A DNA stretch of 64,000 nucleotides from JAPLUA01 sp964625855 (GCA_964625855.1 CAZVFC010000009.1:124001-188000); one strand, 5' to 3'. Shown: positions 36,206 to 45,691, counted from the stretch's first letter. Numbers and translations: made by a program. The notes: generated by a model from the letters alone, not told the origin.

Positions 36206-36318
36206 CGGCAGCATTATAGAACGAGCGCGTCCCTCTGGCGAATCAGTTCTGGCAATCCCGGACCGAGCCCGGCTGCCGCGCCGTGGCCATCCCGATCCAA
36301 ACCAGGCGTCGGTTATCT

Positions 36319-38010
36319 TCAGCTCCGCGCGCGATTGCGGATTTCCAGCAGCCGCTTCATCACGTCGTAGAGATTCGCATCCGGCTGCTTGGTTCCAAAC
36401 GCGTCGTGCAGCCGCCGGTAGAGGGCGTAAAGCTCCTCATAGACGGCATGGGCGGCCGGGTTGGGCTTGAAGACCCGCGATTTCAAGCCCGTCATGGCCC
36501 GCTGGGCGGCGGCGTAGTCGGCGTAGCCGCCTTGCGCGCTGCCGGCCACAACGGCGCCAGCAATGGCCGCCCCCAACGCGCACGTCTGCGCCGACCGCGA
36601 GATCTTGATCGGCCGGCCGGTCACGTCCGCGTAGATTTGCATGACGAGCGGGTTCTTCTCCGCAATCCCGCCGCAATTCACGATCTGCTCCACCTTTAGG
36701 CCGTATTCCTCGAAGCGGCTGATGATGGTTAGCGCGCCGAAGGCGGTCGCCTCGATGAGCGCGCGGTAGATCTCGGCCGGTGTGGTGTAGAGCGTTTGGC
36801 CGAGCAGGAGCCCCGTTAGCCGCTGGTCCACAAGCACCGTGCGGTTGCCGTTGTTCCAGTCCAAAGCCAGCAAGCCGGACTCGCCCGGGGCCAGCTTGGC
36901 CGCCGCGGCGCTGAGCGCCTCGTGCGAACCCGCCTTCTTGCCTCCGGGCTGGATGTAGTTCACGAACCAATTGAAGATGTCGCCCACAGCGGATTGTCCC
37001 GCTTCCAGCCCGTAGTAGCCCGGCAGAATGCTGCCCGGGACGATGCCGCACAGGCCGGGGATGTCCGCCAGCTTGTCACCGAGCGGCACCACCAACATGT
37101 CGCACGAGCTGGTGCCGATAATCTTCACCAGTGTCCCCGGCGCGATGCCGGACCCGACGCCGCCCAGGTGCGCGTCGAATGCCCCAACCGCCACCGGCAG
37201 GCCCGCCGGGAGGCCCGTGCGCTTGGCCCATTCGGCCGTCAGCTTGCCGGCCGCGCGGTCAATCGCGTGGGCCTTGGGTCGCAGGCGGCCACGCAGTTCG
37301 CCCAGCTTTGGGTCAAGCTGCGACAGGAACTCCGCGTCCGGGTAGCCGCCCCAGGAGTCGTTGTACATGCCCTTGTGGCCGGCGGCGCAAACGCCGATGG
37401 TCAGCCGGTCCGGCGCTTCGGTGCCCGTGAGCATCGCCGGCACCCAATCGGAGCATTCCACCCACAGCCAGGCGGCGTCGAACACCTCCGGGCTCGTGTG
37501 CAGGCAATGCAGGATCTTACTGAAGAACCACTCGCTCGAATAGGTCCCCCCGCACTTGGCGAGATACTGCGGGCGAATCTTGCGCGCCAGCTCCGTGATC
37601 TCCCCTGCCTCGGCGATGCCGGTGTGGTCCTTCCAGAGCCAGGCCATCGCCGTGGGGTTCCGCGCGAAGCGGCGGTCGAACGCGAGCGGGCGGCCATTGC
37701 GGTCAACCGGGATCGGTGTGCTGCCCGTTGTGTCCACCCCGATCCCGATGATCTGATCCGGCGCAAAGCCGCGCACGGTCCGTTTGGCGAGCGCGAGCGC
37801 CTTCTTGATCGTAACCTCCGCCCCGGTGACATAGTCCAGCGGGTTCTGCCGCGCGAGGTTCGGATCGCGCGAGAGGATGACCCCCTGCGTTCCGTGCTCG
37901 TAATTCCAGACGGCGGAAGCCACCTCGCGCCCATTGGCGACGTTGACGATGAGTGTGCGGACGGAGTTGGTGCCGTAATCCAGGCCGATGGTGTATTTGG
38001 TTGCGCTCAT
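36319..38010 (-). CDS. araB: Ribulokinase (FGGY carbohydrate kinase)
   Basis: 563 residues from ATG 38010, which gives the expected N-terminus KYTIGLDYGTNSVRTLIVNV and the length of AraB; the longer frame to 38127 is rejected. Further signatures: GIGVDTTGSTPIPVD, WKDHTGIAEA, VAVGAFDAHLGGVGSGI, and the C-terminal ATPase region NCGGIAEKNPLVMQIYADV. It phosphorylates L-ribulose in L-arabinose use, a sensible partner for arabinan breakdown by the GH43 enzyme. araA and araD are not in the window. Confidence 0.93.
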   Translation of the reverse strand: MSATKYTIGLDYGTNSVRTLIVNVANGREVASAVWNYEHGTQGVILSRDPNLARQNPLDYVTGAEVTIKKALALAKRTVRGFAPDQIIGIGVDTTGSTPIPVDRNGRPLAFDRRFARNPTAMAWLWKDHTGIAEAGEITELARKIRPQYLAKCGGTYSSEWFFSKILHCLHTSPEVFDAAWLWVECSDWVPAMLTGTEAPDRLTIGVCAAGHKGMYNDSWGGYPDAEFLSQLDPKLGELRGRLRPKAHAIDRAAGKLTAEWAKRTGLPAGLPVAVGAFDAHLGGVGSGIAPGTLVKIIGTSSCDMLVVPLGDKLADIPGLCGIVPGSILPGYYGLEAGQSAVGDIFNWFVNYIQPGGKKAGSHEALSAAAAKLAPGESGLLALDWNNGNRTVLVDQRLTGLLLGQTLYTTPAEIYRALIEATAFGALTIISRFEEYGLKVEQIVNCGGIAEKNPLVMQIYADVTGRPIKISRSAQTCALGAAIAGAVVAGSAQGGYADYAAAQRAMTGLKSRVFKPNPAAHAVYEELYALYRRLHDAFGTKQPDANLYDVMKRLLEIRNRARS

Positions 38011-38155
38011 GGCCCCTTTACATAACCACCCCTCGCCCCCGTGTCGAGCAAGTTCCCGCAAGCTTCTGCGTTCGGCAGTGTTGCCTGCCTGATCTGCGCT
38101 GGCTGTCTGATCGGCGTCGTGACACAACGGGAGACTTCCTGTCTAAGCTGGTTAT

Positions 38156-39964
38156 ATGAGAACTCTAATGCGATTCCTATGGAAACTCATCAAGGTAGGC
38201 TTGTTTATCATCGGCGGCTTGGTCTTGCTCGGGTTGCTGCTGGTGGCGGCGGCGGCCCTCCTGGCACCCTCCGGGCAAAAGGTCACGGACAAATCGGTGC
38301 TGGTATTCGATCTGAACACGCAGATCACGGACCGGCCACCGGATGAAAGCGCCGCCGTGCTGGCCCGCCTCCTTGGCGAGCGCACCTCCACGCTCCAGTT
38401 GCGCGCGGCCACCACCGCGCTGCGCGAAGCCGCCCAGGACAAGCGAATCTCGGGGCTTTATCTCCACGGCAATCTGGTCACCAGCGGCTACAGCTCCGGC
38501 TACGGCCCGCTCAAGGAACTCCGCGAAGCCGTCCAGGACTTCCAGAAGAGCGGCAAGCCCGTCATCGCCTACATCGGCGACGCCGCCAACCGGGATTACT
38601 ACCTCATGTCCGTGGCGGACCAGATTCTGCTCAATCCATACGGCGTGCTGGCCTTCCGCGGCCTGGCCCCCAGCGGCACCTTCTTCAAGGGCGCCGGCGA
38701 CAAATACGGCTTCGAGTTCACACCCATCCGGCGCGGCAAATACAAGTCGGCCGTGGAACCCTTCACCCGGGAGAACTTCAGCCCCGAGAACCGCGAGCAG
38801 CTCCAGGCGCTCTTCCAGACCATTTGGGGCGAGATGCTCAACGCGGCTGCGGCCTCGCGGAAGATCCCGCCGGACCAACTCCAAGCGCTGGTGGACAAAG
38901 AGGGCCTGATTGGCGTCCAATCGGCCAAGGCCCGGGGGCTGGTCACCGACCTGGCCTACGAGGCCGACGCGCTCGACAAGTTGCGCCAACTGACCGGCAC
39001 CACCTCCAAAGACAAGCCGTTCCCGCAGGTCTCGCTCGCCCAATACGCACCTCAAGCCCTGGCGGCAGCCGCCAAGAAACGGCAAGGCAAGGACAAGATC
39101 GCCGTCGTCTATGCCGAAGGCGTGATCGTTGACGGGCAAAGCGATCCCAGCAGCCAGGGCCTCGTGCCCGGCGAAGGTTTCGCGCGGATGCTTCGGAAAG
39201 TGCAGCAACGCAAAGATGTGAAGGCCGTCGTGCTGCGGGTGAACAGCCCCGGCGGCAGCGCCCAAGCCTCCGACGCCATCCTGGACGAACTGCGCCGGTT
39301 CGAACCCGACCGGCCCGTGATCGTCTCGATGGGCACGGTGGCGGCCAGCGGGGGCTACTTCATTTCCATGGCGGCACGCCGCATCCTCGCCGAGCCCAGC
39401 ACCATTACCGGCTCGATCGGCGTGTTCGGCCTCGGGCTCAACCTCAAGAAACTCGCCAACGACCACGGCATTACCTTCGACTCCATCCAGACCGGTGCGC
39501 TGGCCAATCTGGGCACCCTGTCGCGCCCCATGACCCCCGAGGAACGGGCCGTGCTCCAAAACCTGATTGACTACTTCTATGACGGCTTTCTCGAACGGGT
39601 CGCCCGGTGCCGCAACCTGACCACCAACCGCGTGGACGAAATCGCCCAGGGCCGCGTATGGTCCGGGGCCGACGCGTTGAAGATCGGCCTGGTGGACGAG
39701 TTGGGCGGCCTGGATCAGGCCATCGCCGCTGCCGCCAAGGAAGCGAAGCTGGGGGCGAACTACTCGGTGATCGAGTTTCCCGAGAAGAAGAGCCTCGCCG
39801 AAGAACTGTCCGAGGCGTTGGGCGGAGAAAGGCCGCCGCTGGCCAAACACGACCTCGGCAGCCGCGCCGCTGCCAAGATGATGGAGACCTGGCGATGGCT
39901 TTCCAGTTTCGACGATCCGCACGGCATCTACGCCCGCCTGCCTTTCGACTTGGAGCTCAACTGA
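38156..39964 (+). CDS. sppA: Signal peptide peptidase SppA, long form
   Basis: 602 residues. One N-terminal membrane helix (VGLFIIGGLVLLGLLLVAAA) anchors two S49 domains in the periplasm. The catalytic Lys is K197 in GKYKSAVEPF (N-terminal domain) and the nucleophile is S398 in TVAASGGYFISMAA (C-terminal domain), the split dyad of E. coli-type 67-kDa SppA. RVNSPGGSAQASD and TGSIGVFGLGLNL are also conserved. It degrades cleaved signal peptides in the membrane. It is divergent from araB; the 145 bp between them must hold both promoters. Confidence 0.94.
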   Translation: MRTLMRFLWKLIKVGLFIIGGLVLLGLLLVAAAALLAPSGQKVTDKSVLVFDLNTQITDRPPDESAAVLARLLGERTSTLQLRAATTALREAAQDKRISGLYLHGNLVTSGYSSGYGPLKELREAVQDFQKSGKPVIAYIGDAANRDYYLMSVADQILLNPYGVLAFRGLAPSGTFFKGAGDKYGFEFTPIRRGKYKSAVEPFTRENFSPENREQLQALFQTIWGEMLNAAAASRKIPPDQLQALVDKEGLIGVQSAKARGLVTDLAYEADALDKLRQLTGTTSKDKPFPQVSLAQYAPQALAAAAKKRQGKDKIAVVYAEGVIVDGQSDPSSQGLVPGEGFARMLRKVQQRKDVKAVVLRVNSPGGSAQASDAILDELRRFEPDRPVIVSMGTVAASGGYFISMAARRILAEPSTITGSIGVFGLGLNLKKLANDHGITFDSIQTGALANLGTLSRPMTPEERAVLQNLIDYFYDGFLERVARCRNLTTNRVDEIAQGRVWSGADALKIGLVDELGGLDQAIAAAAKEAKLGANYSVIEFPEKKSLAEELSEALGGERPPLAKHDLGSRAAAKMMETWRWLSSFDDPHGIYARLPFDLELN

Positions 39965-40111
39965 ACCCTTGGATGCTGGCTCCGAGCCAATAAACAAGAG
40001 ATCACCGGCATCCGACCCTGGTTGCGCCGCCGGGCCTGGCTTCCGGGCTGCGCCGCAAGCGATTTAGGTTGACGATGCCCCTCGAGCCAGTCGCAGCGCG
40101 CCGGCGAGTGG

Positions 40112-40159
40112 CACCCTGCACTCACCCTATACTCACCCTATACTCGCCCTATACACACC
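40112..40159. repeat. 11-bp tandem array
   Basis: Four units and a partial: CACCCTGCACT, CACCCTATACT twice, CGCCCTATACA, CACC. It has the same period as, but a different sequence from, the 30211-30297 array. Confidence 0.9.
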
Positions 40160-40312
40160 GTAACAGCACTTGAAGGCCTCTTTTGCCTAATCCCTTGTCC
40201 TGCTGTGACTTACTGCAATCTCACTGCGCGCAAGCACCACAGCCGGTTCTGCCCAGCCAAATCCCAGCACAAGTTGTTGACGCTGAGGAACTTCCGCACT
40301 GCCAGCCAGCCC

Positions 40313-40347
40313 GACTTTAGACTTTAGACTTGAGACTCGAGACTTCC
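40313..40347. repeat. Heptanucleotide array (GACTTTA type)
   Basis: Five 7-bp units: GACTTTA twice, GACTTGA, GACTCGA, GACTTCC. It lies downstream of the AbiU2-like gene. Confidence 0.92.
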
Positions 40348-40506
40348 ACCGCCGCTTCTCCCCAACAGCAATTGCGAAGTGATTTGGATTGACGATAAGC
40401 GCTGGTGGGCGCGGAGCCTCGCCGCATTTCGAGACACTGGATTGACCAACTGCATCAGCATTTCCCCTTTCCAGTCCCGTGGTCCCGATTTCAGTTTTTC
40501 CGCGTC

Positions 40507-41292
40507 TCAGCGTTTCCCCCTCCCACCCTCCTGCCTTCTGCATTCTGCACTCTGCCTTCCCCGAATCTCTTTAATGTGTGCCATCCATCTTTCGGTCTGG
40601 CGATTCACAATTACCTTTTTGACCTTCATCCCACGGCGAAGGGAATTGAAAAGCCACTTGTAATCGTCTTCCCCGATGGTCATCGCCGAGTAAGTGGACG
40701 CGTTCCAAACCTGAGAGTGGCGATTCCAAATTTCATGCGCCAACTGGATTAGCTCGTTCACCTCTTGTTGGGAAGACAGGAAACCATCCCGTTTTCCAGA
40801 TAGCACGGTCTCGAGGTCCTTATGCGCATAAACCTTGTGCCGGAGGTTAATCAACCGTTTGCGGCTTCGCTCGATTGTCACCAAGTCTGCCTCAAGCTTC
40901 TTGACGTCAGGACGATGCCATCTAAGAAAATCAGGATTGGCCTCACGATAATCCGGCCTCAACCGTACCGTGATTGCAGCGTCAGTGAAGAACTGCGGGT
41001 TGTCACGCAGCAATAAGAGGCATCTCGGCAACGTGCAGGACTCATGGCCTGTTCCTTCAGGATCATAGACTCGCCCCAATCGAATGACCAAATCGCTCCG
41101 CATCGCATTCCCGAAAGCATGGAAGAACCCTGGAAAGTTGCTTCCTACCTGCGGATGCTTGGCGAGCTCCTCGACAACTCCAACGAACACCTTGTTTTGC
41201 AGTTGCAGTTCGTTGATATCCGCTCGCACTTCATTGAAAACCCGCTGAAACTCGGCCTCGCTCTGTTTCCTTGGAGCTTTCTTTGATGGCAT
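40507..41292 (-). CDS. AbiU2-like HEPN-domain protein, probable RNase toxin
   Basis: 261 residues from ATG 41292, 2 bp after the hsdS stop (GTG 41298, overlapping that stop, is possible). All-helical: FQRVFNEVRADINELQLQNK, a central helix with HAFGNAMRSDLVIRLGRVYD, and INLRHKVYAHKD. The last carries the HEPN catalytic pattern R-x(4-6)-H at R151 and H157. This matches the AbiU2/HEPN group linked to phage abortive infection; HEPN proteins usually cut RNA. It ends the restriction operon. The base composition looks less GC-rich than that of hsdR and hsdM, suggesting separate origin. The C-terminal tail RGRQSAECRRQEGGRGKR is encoded by a heptamer array. Confidence 0.75.
   Translation of the reverse strand: MPSKKAPRKQSEAEFQRVFNEVRADINELQLQNKVFVGVVEELAKHPQVGSNFPGFFHAFGNAMRSDLVIRLGRVYDPEGTGHESCTLPRCLLLLRDNPQFFTDAAITVRLRPDYREANPDFLRWHRPDVKKLEADLVTIERSRKRLINLRHKVYAHKDLETVLSGKRDGFLSSQQEVNELIQLAHEIWNRHSQVWNASTYSAMTIGEDDYKWLFNSLRRGMKVKKVIVNRQTERWMAHIKEIRGRQSAECRRQEGGRGKR
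40531..40558. repeat. Heptanucleotide array at the 3' end of the HEPN gene
   Basis: Four units CTGCCTT, CTGCATT, CTGCACT, CTGCCTT, with a degenerate C-rich extension back to about 40517. It encodes the last residues of the AbiU2-like protein on the minus strand. Confidence 0.88.
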
Positions 41293-41294
41293 AC

Positions 41295-42614
41295 TCACTC
41301 CTGTTTTCCCGACTTGATGCGCTCTAACAACCTCTCCGCCCGTTCGTCGGCCGGGTCTTGAGGGACAAGCTTGCCGCAGAAGGCGCGGGCGAGGAGGGAG
41401 GGCGTGAGCTTGTCCACCTGCTCCTGGGCCTTTTGAAATCGTACCTCGATCTGGTCCGCCAGCGTAAACAACGCTTCCACCCGGCGCACGATTTCTTGTT
41501 GTTCGGCGAGAGGAGGCAAGTTGAACGTGGCGGCCTTCACGTCTTCCTGATTGATGCTGGATTGGTTGACGGCGTGCTTCGCGTTCTTTCGCAACTCAGC
41601 CACTCCGGGCGGGCTCTGGAGATACAGGATGGCGTAGTCTGGTAAAGCGCGTGTTGTGTCCAGACGCAGGCGCATCATGTTGCTCTCGTAAACACACGCC
41701 TCTTTCAGCTTGCGAACTAGCGCCGCCTTACCGAGGAACTTCAGGCTGTTGACCCGGTTGATGACAATGTCGCCGTTTCGCAGCACGAACTGATTACGTT
41801 CCTTTTGGGTCAGCCGCACGCGCTTAAGTTCACTCCATGCCGCGATCGTTCCGTCATAGAAAGTGTCAATTCTGACGATGAGCGTGCCGCCGCCATAGAA
41901 CGATGCCGGTTTGTAGAGCCCATTCTGAGGACCATCGCTGATTAGTTCGCCAAACCTCACGAAGGTCCAAGTGCGAGGGAACTCCCCGTTTCCATCTGTG
42001 TGATCCGTGCCATCCGCGGCTCTCTCCTCCCGCCAATCGGCGGTGAGGCGGCCGGAGCAGGCGGCGGCGAGAACGGATTGGCGGAAGCGTTTGAGCAGGA
42101 GGGGAATCTTGGCCAGCCGCTGCTGGCAGGCGTCCACTTTGCCCAAAAGCGTCTCCAGCTTCGCTATAATCCGCCGCTGCTCGGCGAGGGGTGCGAGCGG
42201 GACTTCCAGACTCCACAACACCTCAGGGTCAACGTGCGGGATTCCCGTGCCGCGTGTGTTTGTATTGACGTGCTGGAATTGGCTTTGCAGCCAACGGTAG
42301 AGATAAGTGCGCTCTCCCACCTTTGGTTGGAGCGCCATGATTGTTGAGCCAATCGCGCCTTCACGCCCAAGCCCCACCCAGCCACTACGCGCACCGTCCC
42401 AAACGACGAGGACATCGTCAGTAGTCCCAAGACGGGAAGTTGCCGCTTGTGCGTAGCTTCTGATGTTGCCTTTCTCGATGGCTTGAATGTCGAGGTAGGG
42501 AACGAAGCCGTTGCTCGGCACCGGCTTCACAGCACCAGGCTTCTTTCCCTTTCGCGCCGAGACCAAGCCGCCAAGATGAATGGACGTCCAGCCCGCGGGC
42601 AGTTCGTCGCTCAT
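41295..42614 (-). CDS. hsdS: Type I restriction specificity subunit HsdS
   Basis: 439 residues from ATG 42614, which starts just past the DUF3037 stop. Two target-recognition domains each end in the conserved helix start, LAPLAEQRRIIAKLETLLGKVD and LPPLAEQQEIVRRVEALFTLAD; these coiled helices set the spacing between half-sites. Each TRD begins with the usual LPAGWTSIHLGGLVS / FPRTWTFVRFGELIS pattern. HsdS picks the DNA sequence for methylation and cleavage. The linker before TRD2 contains ADGTDHTDGNG, encoded by a 9-bp repeat array (41992-42018). Confidence 0.93.
   Translation of the reverse strand: MSDELPAGWTSIHLGGLVSARKGKKPGAVKPVPSNGFVPYLDIQAIEKGNIRSYAQAATSRLGTTDDVLVVWDGARSGWVGLGREGAIGSTIMALQPKVGERTYLYRWLQSQFQHVNTNTRGTGIPHVDPEVLWSLEVPLAPLAEQRRIIAKLETLLGKVDACQQRLAKIPLLLKRFRQSVLAAACSGRLTADWREERAADGTDHTDGNGEFPRTWTFVRFGELISDGPQNGLYKPASFYGGGTLIVRIDTFYDGTIAAWSELKRVRLTQKERNQFVLRNGDIVINRVNSLKFLGKAALVRKLKEACVYESNMMRLRLDTTRALPDYAILYLQSPPGVAELRKNAKHAVNQSSINQEDVKAATFNLPPLAEQQEIVRRVEALFTLADQIEVRFQKAQEQVDKLTPSLLARAFCGKLVPQDPADERAERLLERIKSGKQE
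41992..42018. repeat. 9-bp tandem array inside hsdS linker
   Basis: Three units CCATCTGTG, TGATCCGTG, CCATCCGCG. On the minus strand they read as the DGTDHTDG stretch between the two target-recognition halves of HsdS. Confidence 0.75.
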
Positions 42615-42615
42615 C

Positions 42616-43476
42616 TCAATTGCTGGCCGTGGCCTTGATTTCCTTTTCGACTGCGGCGGCAAAAATTGATGCCTTTTCTTCGGGAATCAGCTCCTTCCGG
42701 CCGCTAGTCTCTTCACTCAAGGTCTCATGGGCCTGCTGAAAAGCTCTTCGGGAATGTCCTTCGCCAGAGGGACGTCCAAGGAGGAGATAGATCAAGAACT
42801 CAGAATCAGCCTTCCTCAATTGCCGAATCAACGCGCTCCAGCGGACTGCCTTCTCGACAATATCCGAGGGCTGAAGAAGGTCAAAGCTTAGGGGCTGGAA
42901 CAGGCGGAGATAGCCACCCGGGGGCTGCCATGCGTTCTCGAAGCGGTGCCGCAACTCCCCCACTGCAAGCACTTTCTCCGACAAGCGCTGGAGCACATCC
43001 CGCCGCCGTAATTCCCGCTCGAACGGTTTCCAAACATCTGCGTCGTCCCGCCGTGTCGGAGGATGTGCCTTCAGATGCCGTGCAACCAGGCGCTCGAAAA
43101 GCTCTCTCACGGTTTGAGCCGGGTCGTCGGTGATGCCCCCCCCAGGCGCTGACCACTGGAGCGCGCTGTCATCTGTAGGAAGGAGACTCTTGGCGATAGC
43201 GTCCGCGGACAACAGATCACGGTCCAGCATTTCGGAGGTCGTGCTGTTGAGTTCTTCGGTGCGAGAAGCTAGGAAAGCAAGCATATCCCGCAAGGAATCG
43301 GACTGCAGTCCCGGGAACATTCCCTTCACCCGGTCGAGGCTCGGAAGCTTTTGGAAGTGGAGAAAACCCGCCGTGGGAGCATGGAGCAGCACACCGACGT
43401 TCACGAACTCACGCGTAAACACGTCATGCATGTAGCGTAGAACCACGTAGCTAAAGGCTTTCTTTTCTGCTCTCAT
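42616..43476 (-). CDS. DUF3037 protein
   Basis: 286 residues from ATG 43476, which overlaps the kinase stop (ATGA). The N-terminus FSYVVLRYMHDVFTREFVNVGVLLHAP is typical of DUF3037, a family almost always encoded next to a small HipA-like kinase. The rest is helical and charged, without recognised catalytic residues. It may be the kinase's partner or substrate. It sits inside the hsd operon between the kinase gene and hsdS. Confidence 0.78.
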   Translation of the reverse strand: MRAEKKAFSYVVLRYMHDVFTREFVNVGVLLHAPTAGFLHFQKLPSLDRVKGMFPGLQSDSLRDMLAFLASRTEELNSTTSEMLDRDLLSADAIAKSLLPTDDSALQWSAPGGGITDDPAQTVRELFERLVARHLKAHPPTRRDDADVWKPFERELRRRDVLQRLSEKVLAVGELRHRFENAWQPPGGYLRLFQPLSFDLLQPSDIVEKAVRWSALIRQLRKADSEFLIYLLLGRPSGEGHSRRAFQQAHETLSEETSGRKELIPEEKASIFAAAVEKEIKATASN

Positions 43477-44258
43477 GAGAGTCGCTCGCGTATCAGGCCG
43501 CACACTTGGTCACGATGCTCGACCACCCATAGTAGGTGCTCGCGGACCTTTGCCAAGCCCTCTTTAATCTGCCACGGAACGGGAATTTCGCCAAGCAGCC
43601 GGTCAATACGAGCGGAAGAGAGGCGGCCCAGGGCTTCGGCGAAGCCGGCGTATTCGGCGTCCCCTGGGGAAACCGCTGCATAGAAGACATGGTCGTAGAA
43701 CCGATCCAACTCCAGAGCACCGAAGGAGGGAGCCGGATTGTTGAGCACGGGGCTGAGCGCGCCTTCGTGGTCAATCATGAGGATTTTCGTGCGATCCCAA
43801 AGGAGGTTGGGGTTGTCGGACTTCCGGTCGTAGTTCTGAACAATGATGTCGAAGGCGAAGACCTGGGCAGCGGTTGGGCGGAGGGCCAGCGGGACGCGGG
43901 GATTGGGCGGAACAAAGCTGAAGCCTTCAGGCGCGCTTTCACTGCCGAAATTCAGGCCGAGGCTCCGTCTGATGAGATCCTGAGCGGCCTTTGGAACCCC
44001 CGCGAGGAACTCGGCAGAAAGGTTGACGATGAATGGGGTGGGGGTTGCGAGGTTGAGTTCGCGCGCGAGCAGCGAGCAGAGAAGCTCCGCCGCCAGACCG
44101 AATTCCCGGTTTCGAATCCCGCCCAGGAATTTGACGTAAACATCCACCTTGGAGCCGTCTTTTCGAGAGCATGTCACGCGTGCCGGCCGACTATACCCAC
44201 TCTCCGTGAAGGAATGGAAAAGCTCTGCCTCAACGTGCTCAACCAGAGGCGCCTTCAT
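43473..44258 (-). CDS. HipA-like kinase embedded in the hsd operon
   Basis: 261 residues, shorter than true HipA (~430). The ATP Lys is probably K43 in VYVKFLGG, and the catalytic region is FDIIVQNYDRKSDNPNLLWD followed by ILMIDHEGAL: Asp144 as base, Asn149/Asn151 and Asp163 for metal, as in HipA/CtkA-type kinases. The N-subdomain of HipA is missing. HipA kinases phosphorylate translation factors such as glutamyl-tRNA synthetase and arrest growth. ATG overlaps the hsdM stop by 4 bases (ATGA) and the stop overlaps DUF3037, so expression is locked to the restriction operon. Confidence 0.77.
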   Translation of the reverse strand: MKAPLVEHVEAELFHSFTESGYSRPARVTCSRKDGSKVDVYVKFLGGIRNREFGLAAELLCSLLARELNLATPTPFIVNLSAEFLAGVPKAAQDLIRRSLGLNFGSESAPEGFSFVPPNPRVPLALRPTAAQVFAFDIIVQNYDRKSDNPNLLWDRTKILMIDHEGALSPVLNNPAPSFGALELDRFYDHVFYAAVSPGDAEYAGFAEALGRLSSARIDRLLGEIPVPWQIKEGLAKVREHLLWVVEHRDQVCGLIRERLS

Positions 44259-45691
44259 CGTTCTAAACCTTCCTCTTTCTCCACGAGCGCCATGATTTCG
44301 CGCAGATCATCCACCACCGCCTCCAGCTCGGTGATGGCTTCGCTGGCCAGGTCCTGCGGCTCGGGCAGTTCGTCGCTGTCCTCCAGCGATTCGTCCTTGA
44401 GCCAGGTGATGTCGAGCTTGTAGCCGCGCTCCTTGATTTCGGAAATATGGAACCTGCGGAAGCGGTCCGAGCCGGACCGACCACCTTTCTCGCCGGTGTC
44501 CGTGCGTTTGCTCAGGCCGTTCGGGTCTTTGCCGTAGGCGGCCTCGAACTCGGCGAAGTGCTGGGCGGTGAGCGGGCGGTCTTTCTTGGTGATGCCGGGC
44601 ACGTTGGAGCGGGCGTCGAAGATCCAGACTTCGTCGGAGGGCTTGCCCTTTTGCAGGAAGACGACGTTGGCTTTCACGCCCTGACTGTAAGGGGTGAAGG
44701 TGCCGCGCGGCAGGCGCAGGACGGTGTGGACGTTGCAGTCCTGCATGAGAAGTTGGAACACCTCGCCGGCCTTGCCCTCGAACAGGCAGTTGTCCGGCAG
44801 GACGATGGCGGCCCGGCCGCCGCGCTTGAGCACGGTGAGGACGTGCTGGACGAAGTTGAGCTGCTTGTTGCTGGTCTCGATGGTGAAGTCGTCCCGGTCG
44901 GGGGCCTGGTTGGCGCCCTTGGTGCCGAAGGGCGGGTTGGTGAGGACCACGTCATAGCGCTCGCCGCGGTCGGGCTCGTAAATGGTGTCGCCGAGGTGGA
45001 TGTGGGGCTCGACGCCATGGAGGAACAGGTTCATTAGCGCCAGCCGGCGCGGGCGCGGCACAAGGTCCTGGCCGTGATAGACCTTCTTGCGGATGAAATA
45101 ATCAGACCGGTCGAACACGCCGCCGGAGATTTCCTTGGAGATGAGCCATTCCCAGGCGCAAACGAGGAAGCCACCGGTTCCGCAGGCGGGGTCGCAGATG
45201 CGGAAATCGGGCCGGTCGCGCGGGTCGGGCTTCATGACGCGGCAGATGGACTGGATGAGGGGCCGCGGGGTGAAGTATTGGCCGGCGCCTTTCTTGCCTT
45301 CGCTAGCGGCCTTTTCCAGCAGGCCCTCGAACGCCGCGCCCTTGACGTCCACGTCCATCGCCGACCAATCCTCTTCGTCAATCATGGCGATGACGCGCTT
45401 GAGGTTGACGGGGTTGTTGAAGCGCGGCGTGGCCTGGGCAAAGATGTCGCCGAGGATGCCGGATTGCTCGCGGAGCTTGCGGAGGATGTCGGCGTAATGA
45501 TCCGTCAGCGCGGTGCCGGATTTGTCCTTGAGGCTGGCCCAGTCATGGCCCTTGGGGACCGCCGCGCCGCGTTCCTCGGCCATTTTGAGGAACAGCAGGT
45601 AGGTGAGTTGTTCGATGTAGTCGCCGTAGTCAATGCCGTCATGGCGCAGCGTGTGGCAGAACCCCCAGAGCTTTTGTACGATGTCGGACAT
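44255..45691 (-). CDS. hsdM: Type I restriction DNA methyltransferase HsdM
   Basis: 478 residues from ATG 45691. The N-terminal HsdM helical domain (QKLWGFCHTLRHDGIDYGDY) precedes the N6-adenine methylase core: GQYFTPRPLIQSI, SAM motif DPACGTGGF (167-175) and catalytic NPPF (252-255). With HsdS it methylates adenine in the recognition site; with HsdR it forms the restriction complex. It lies 42 bp after hsdR, a spacer made largely of a heptamer array, and overlaps the kinase gene by 4 bases. Confidence 0.95.
   Translation of the reverse strand: MSDIVQKLWGFCHTLRHDGIDYGDYIEQLTYLLFLKMAEERGAAVPKGHDWASLKDKSGTALTDHYADILRKLREQSGILGDIFAQATPRFNNPVNLKRVIAMIDEEDWSAMDVDVKGAAFEGLLEKAASEGKKGAGQYFTPRPLIQSICRVMKPDPRDRPDFRICDPACGTGGFLVCAWEWLISKEISGGVFDRSDYFIRKKVYHGQDLVPRPRRLALMNLFLHGVEPHIHLGDTIYEPDRGERYDVVLTNPPFGTKGANQAPDRDDFTIETSNKQLNFVQHVLTVLKRGGRAAIVLPDNCLFEGKAGEVFQLLMQDCNVHTVLRLPRGTFTPYSQGVKANVVFLQKGKPSDEVWIFDARSNVPGITKKDRPLTAQHFAEFEAAYGKDPNGLSKRTDTGEKGGRSGSDRFRRFHISEIKERGYKLDITWLKDESLEDSDELPEPQDLASEAITELEAVVDDLREIMALVEKEEGLER

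Larger units (their letters stand above)
39965..40506. other. Repeat-bearing intergenic region, no gene
   Basis: 540 bp between convergent sppA and the AbiU2-like gene. It holds an 11-bp array at 40112-40159 and a heptamer array at 40313-40347; open frames here are repeat translations without protein character. Confidence 0.65.

Noticed and set aside
38177..39997. 606-codon frame antisense to sppA
   Set aside because: It is the mirror of SppA, which has all catalytic residues; the antisense translation has no domain.
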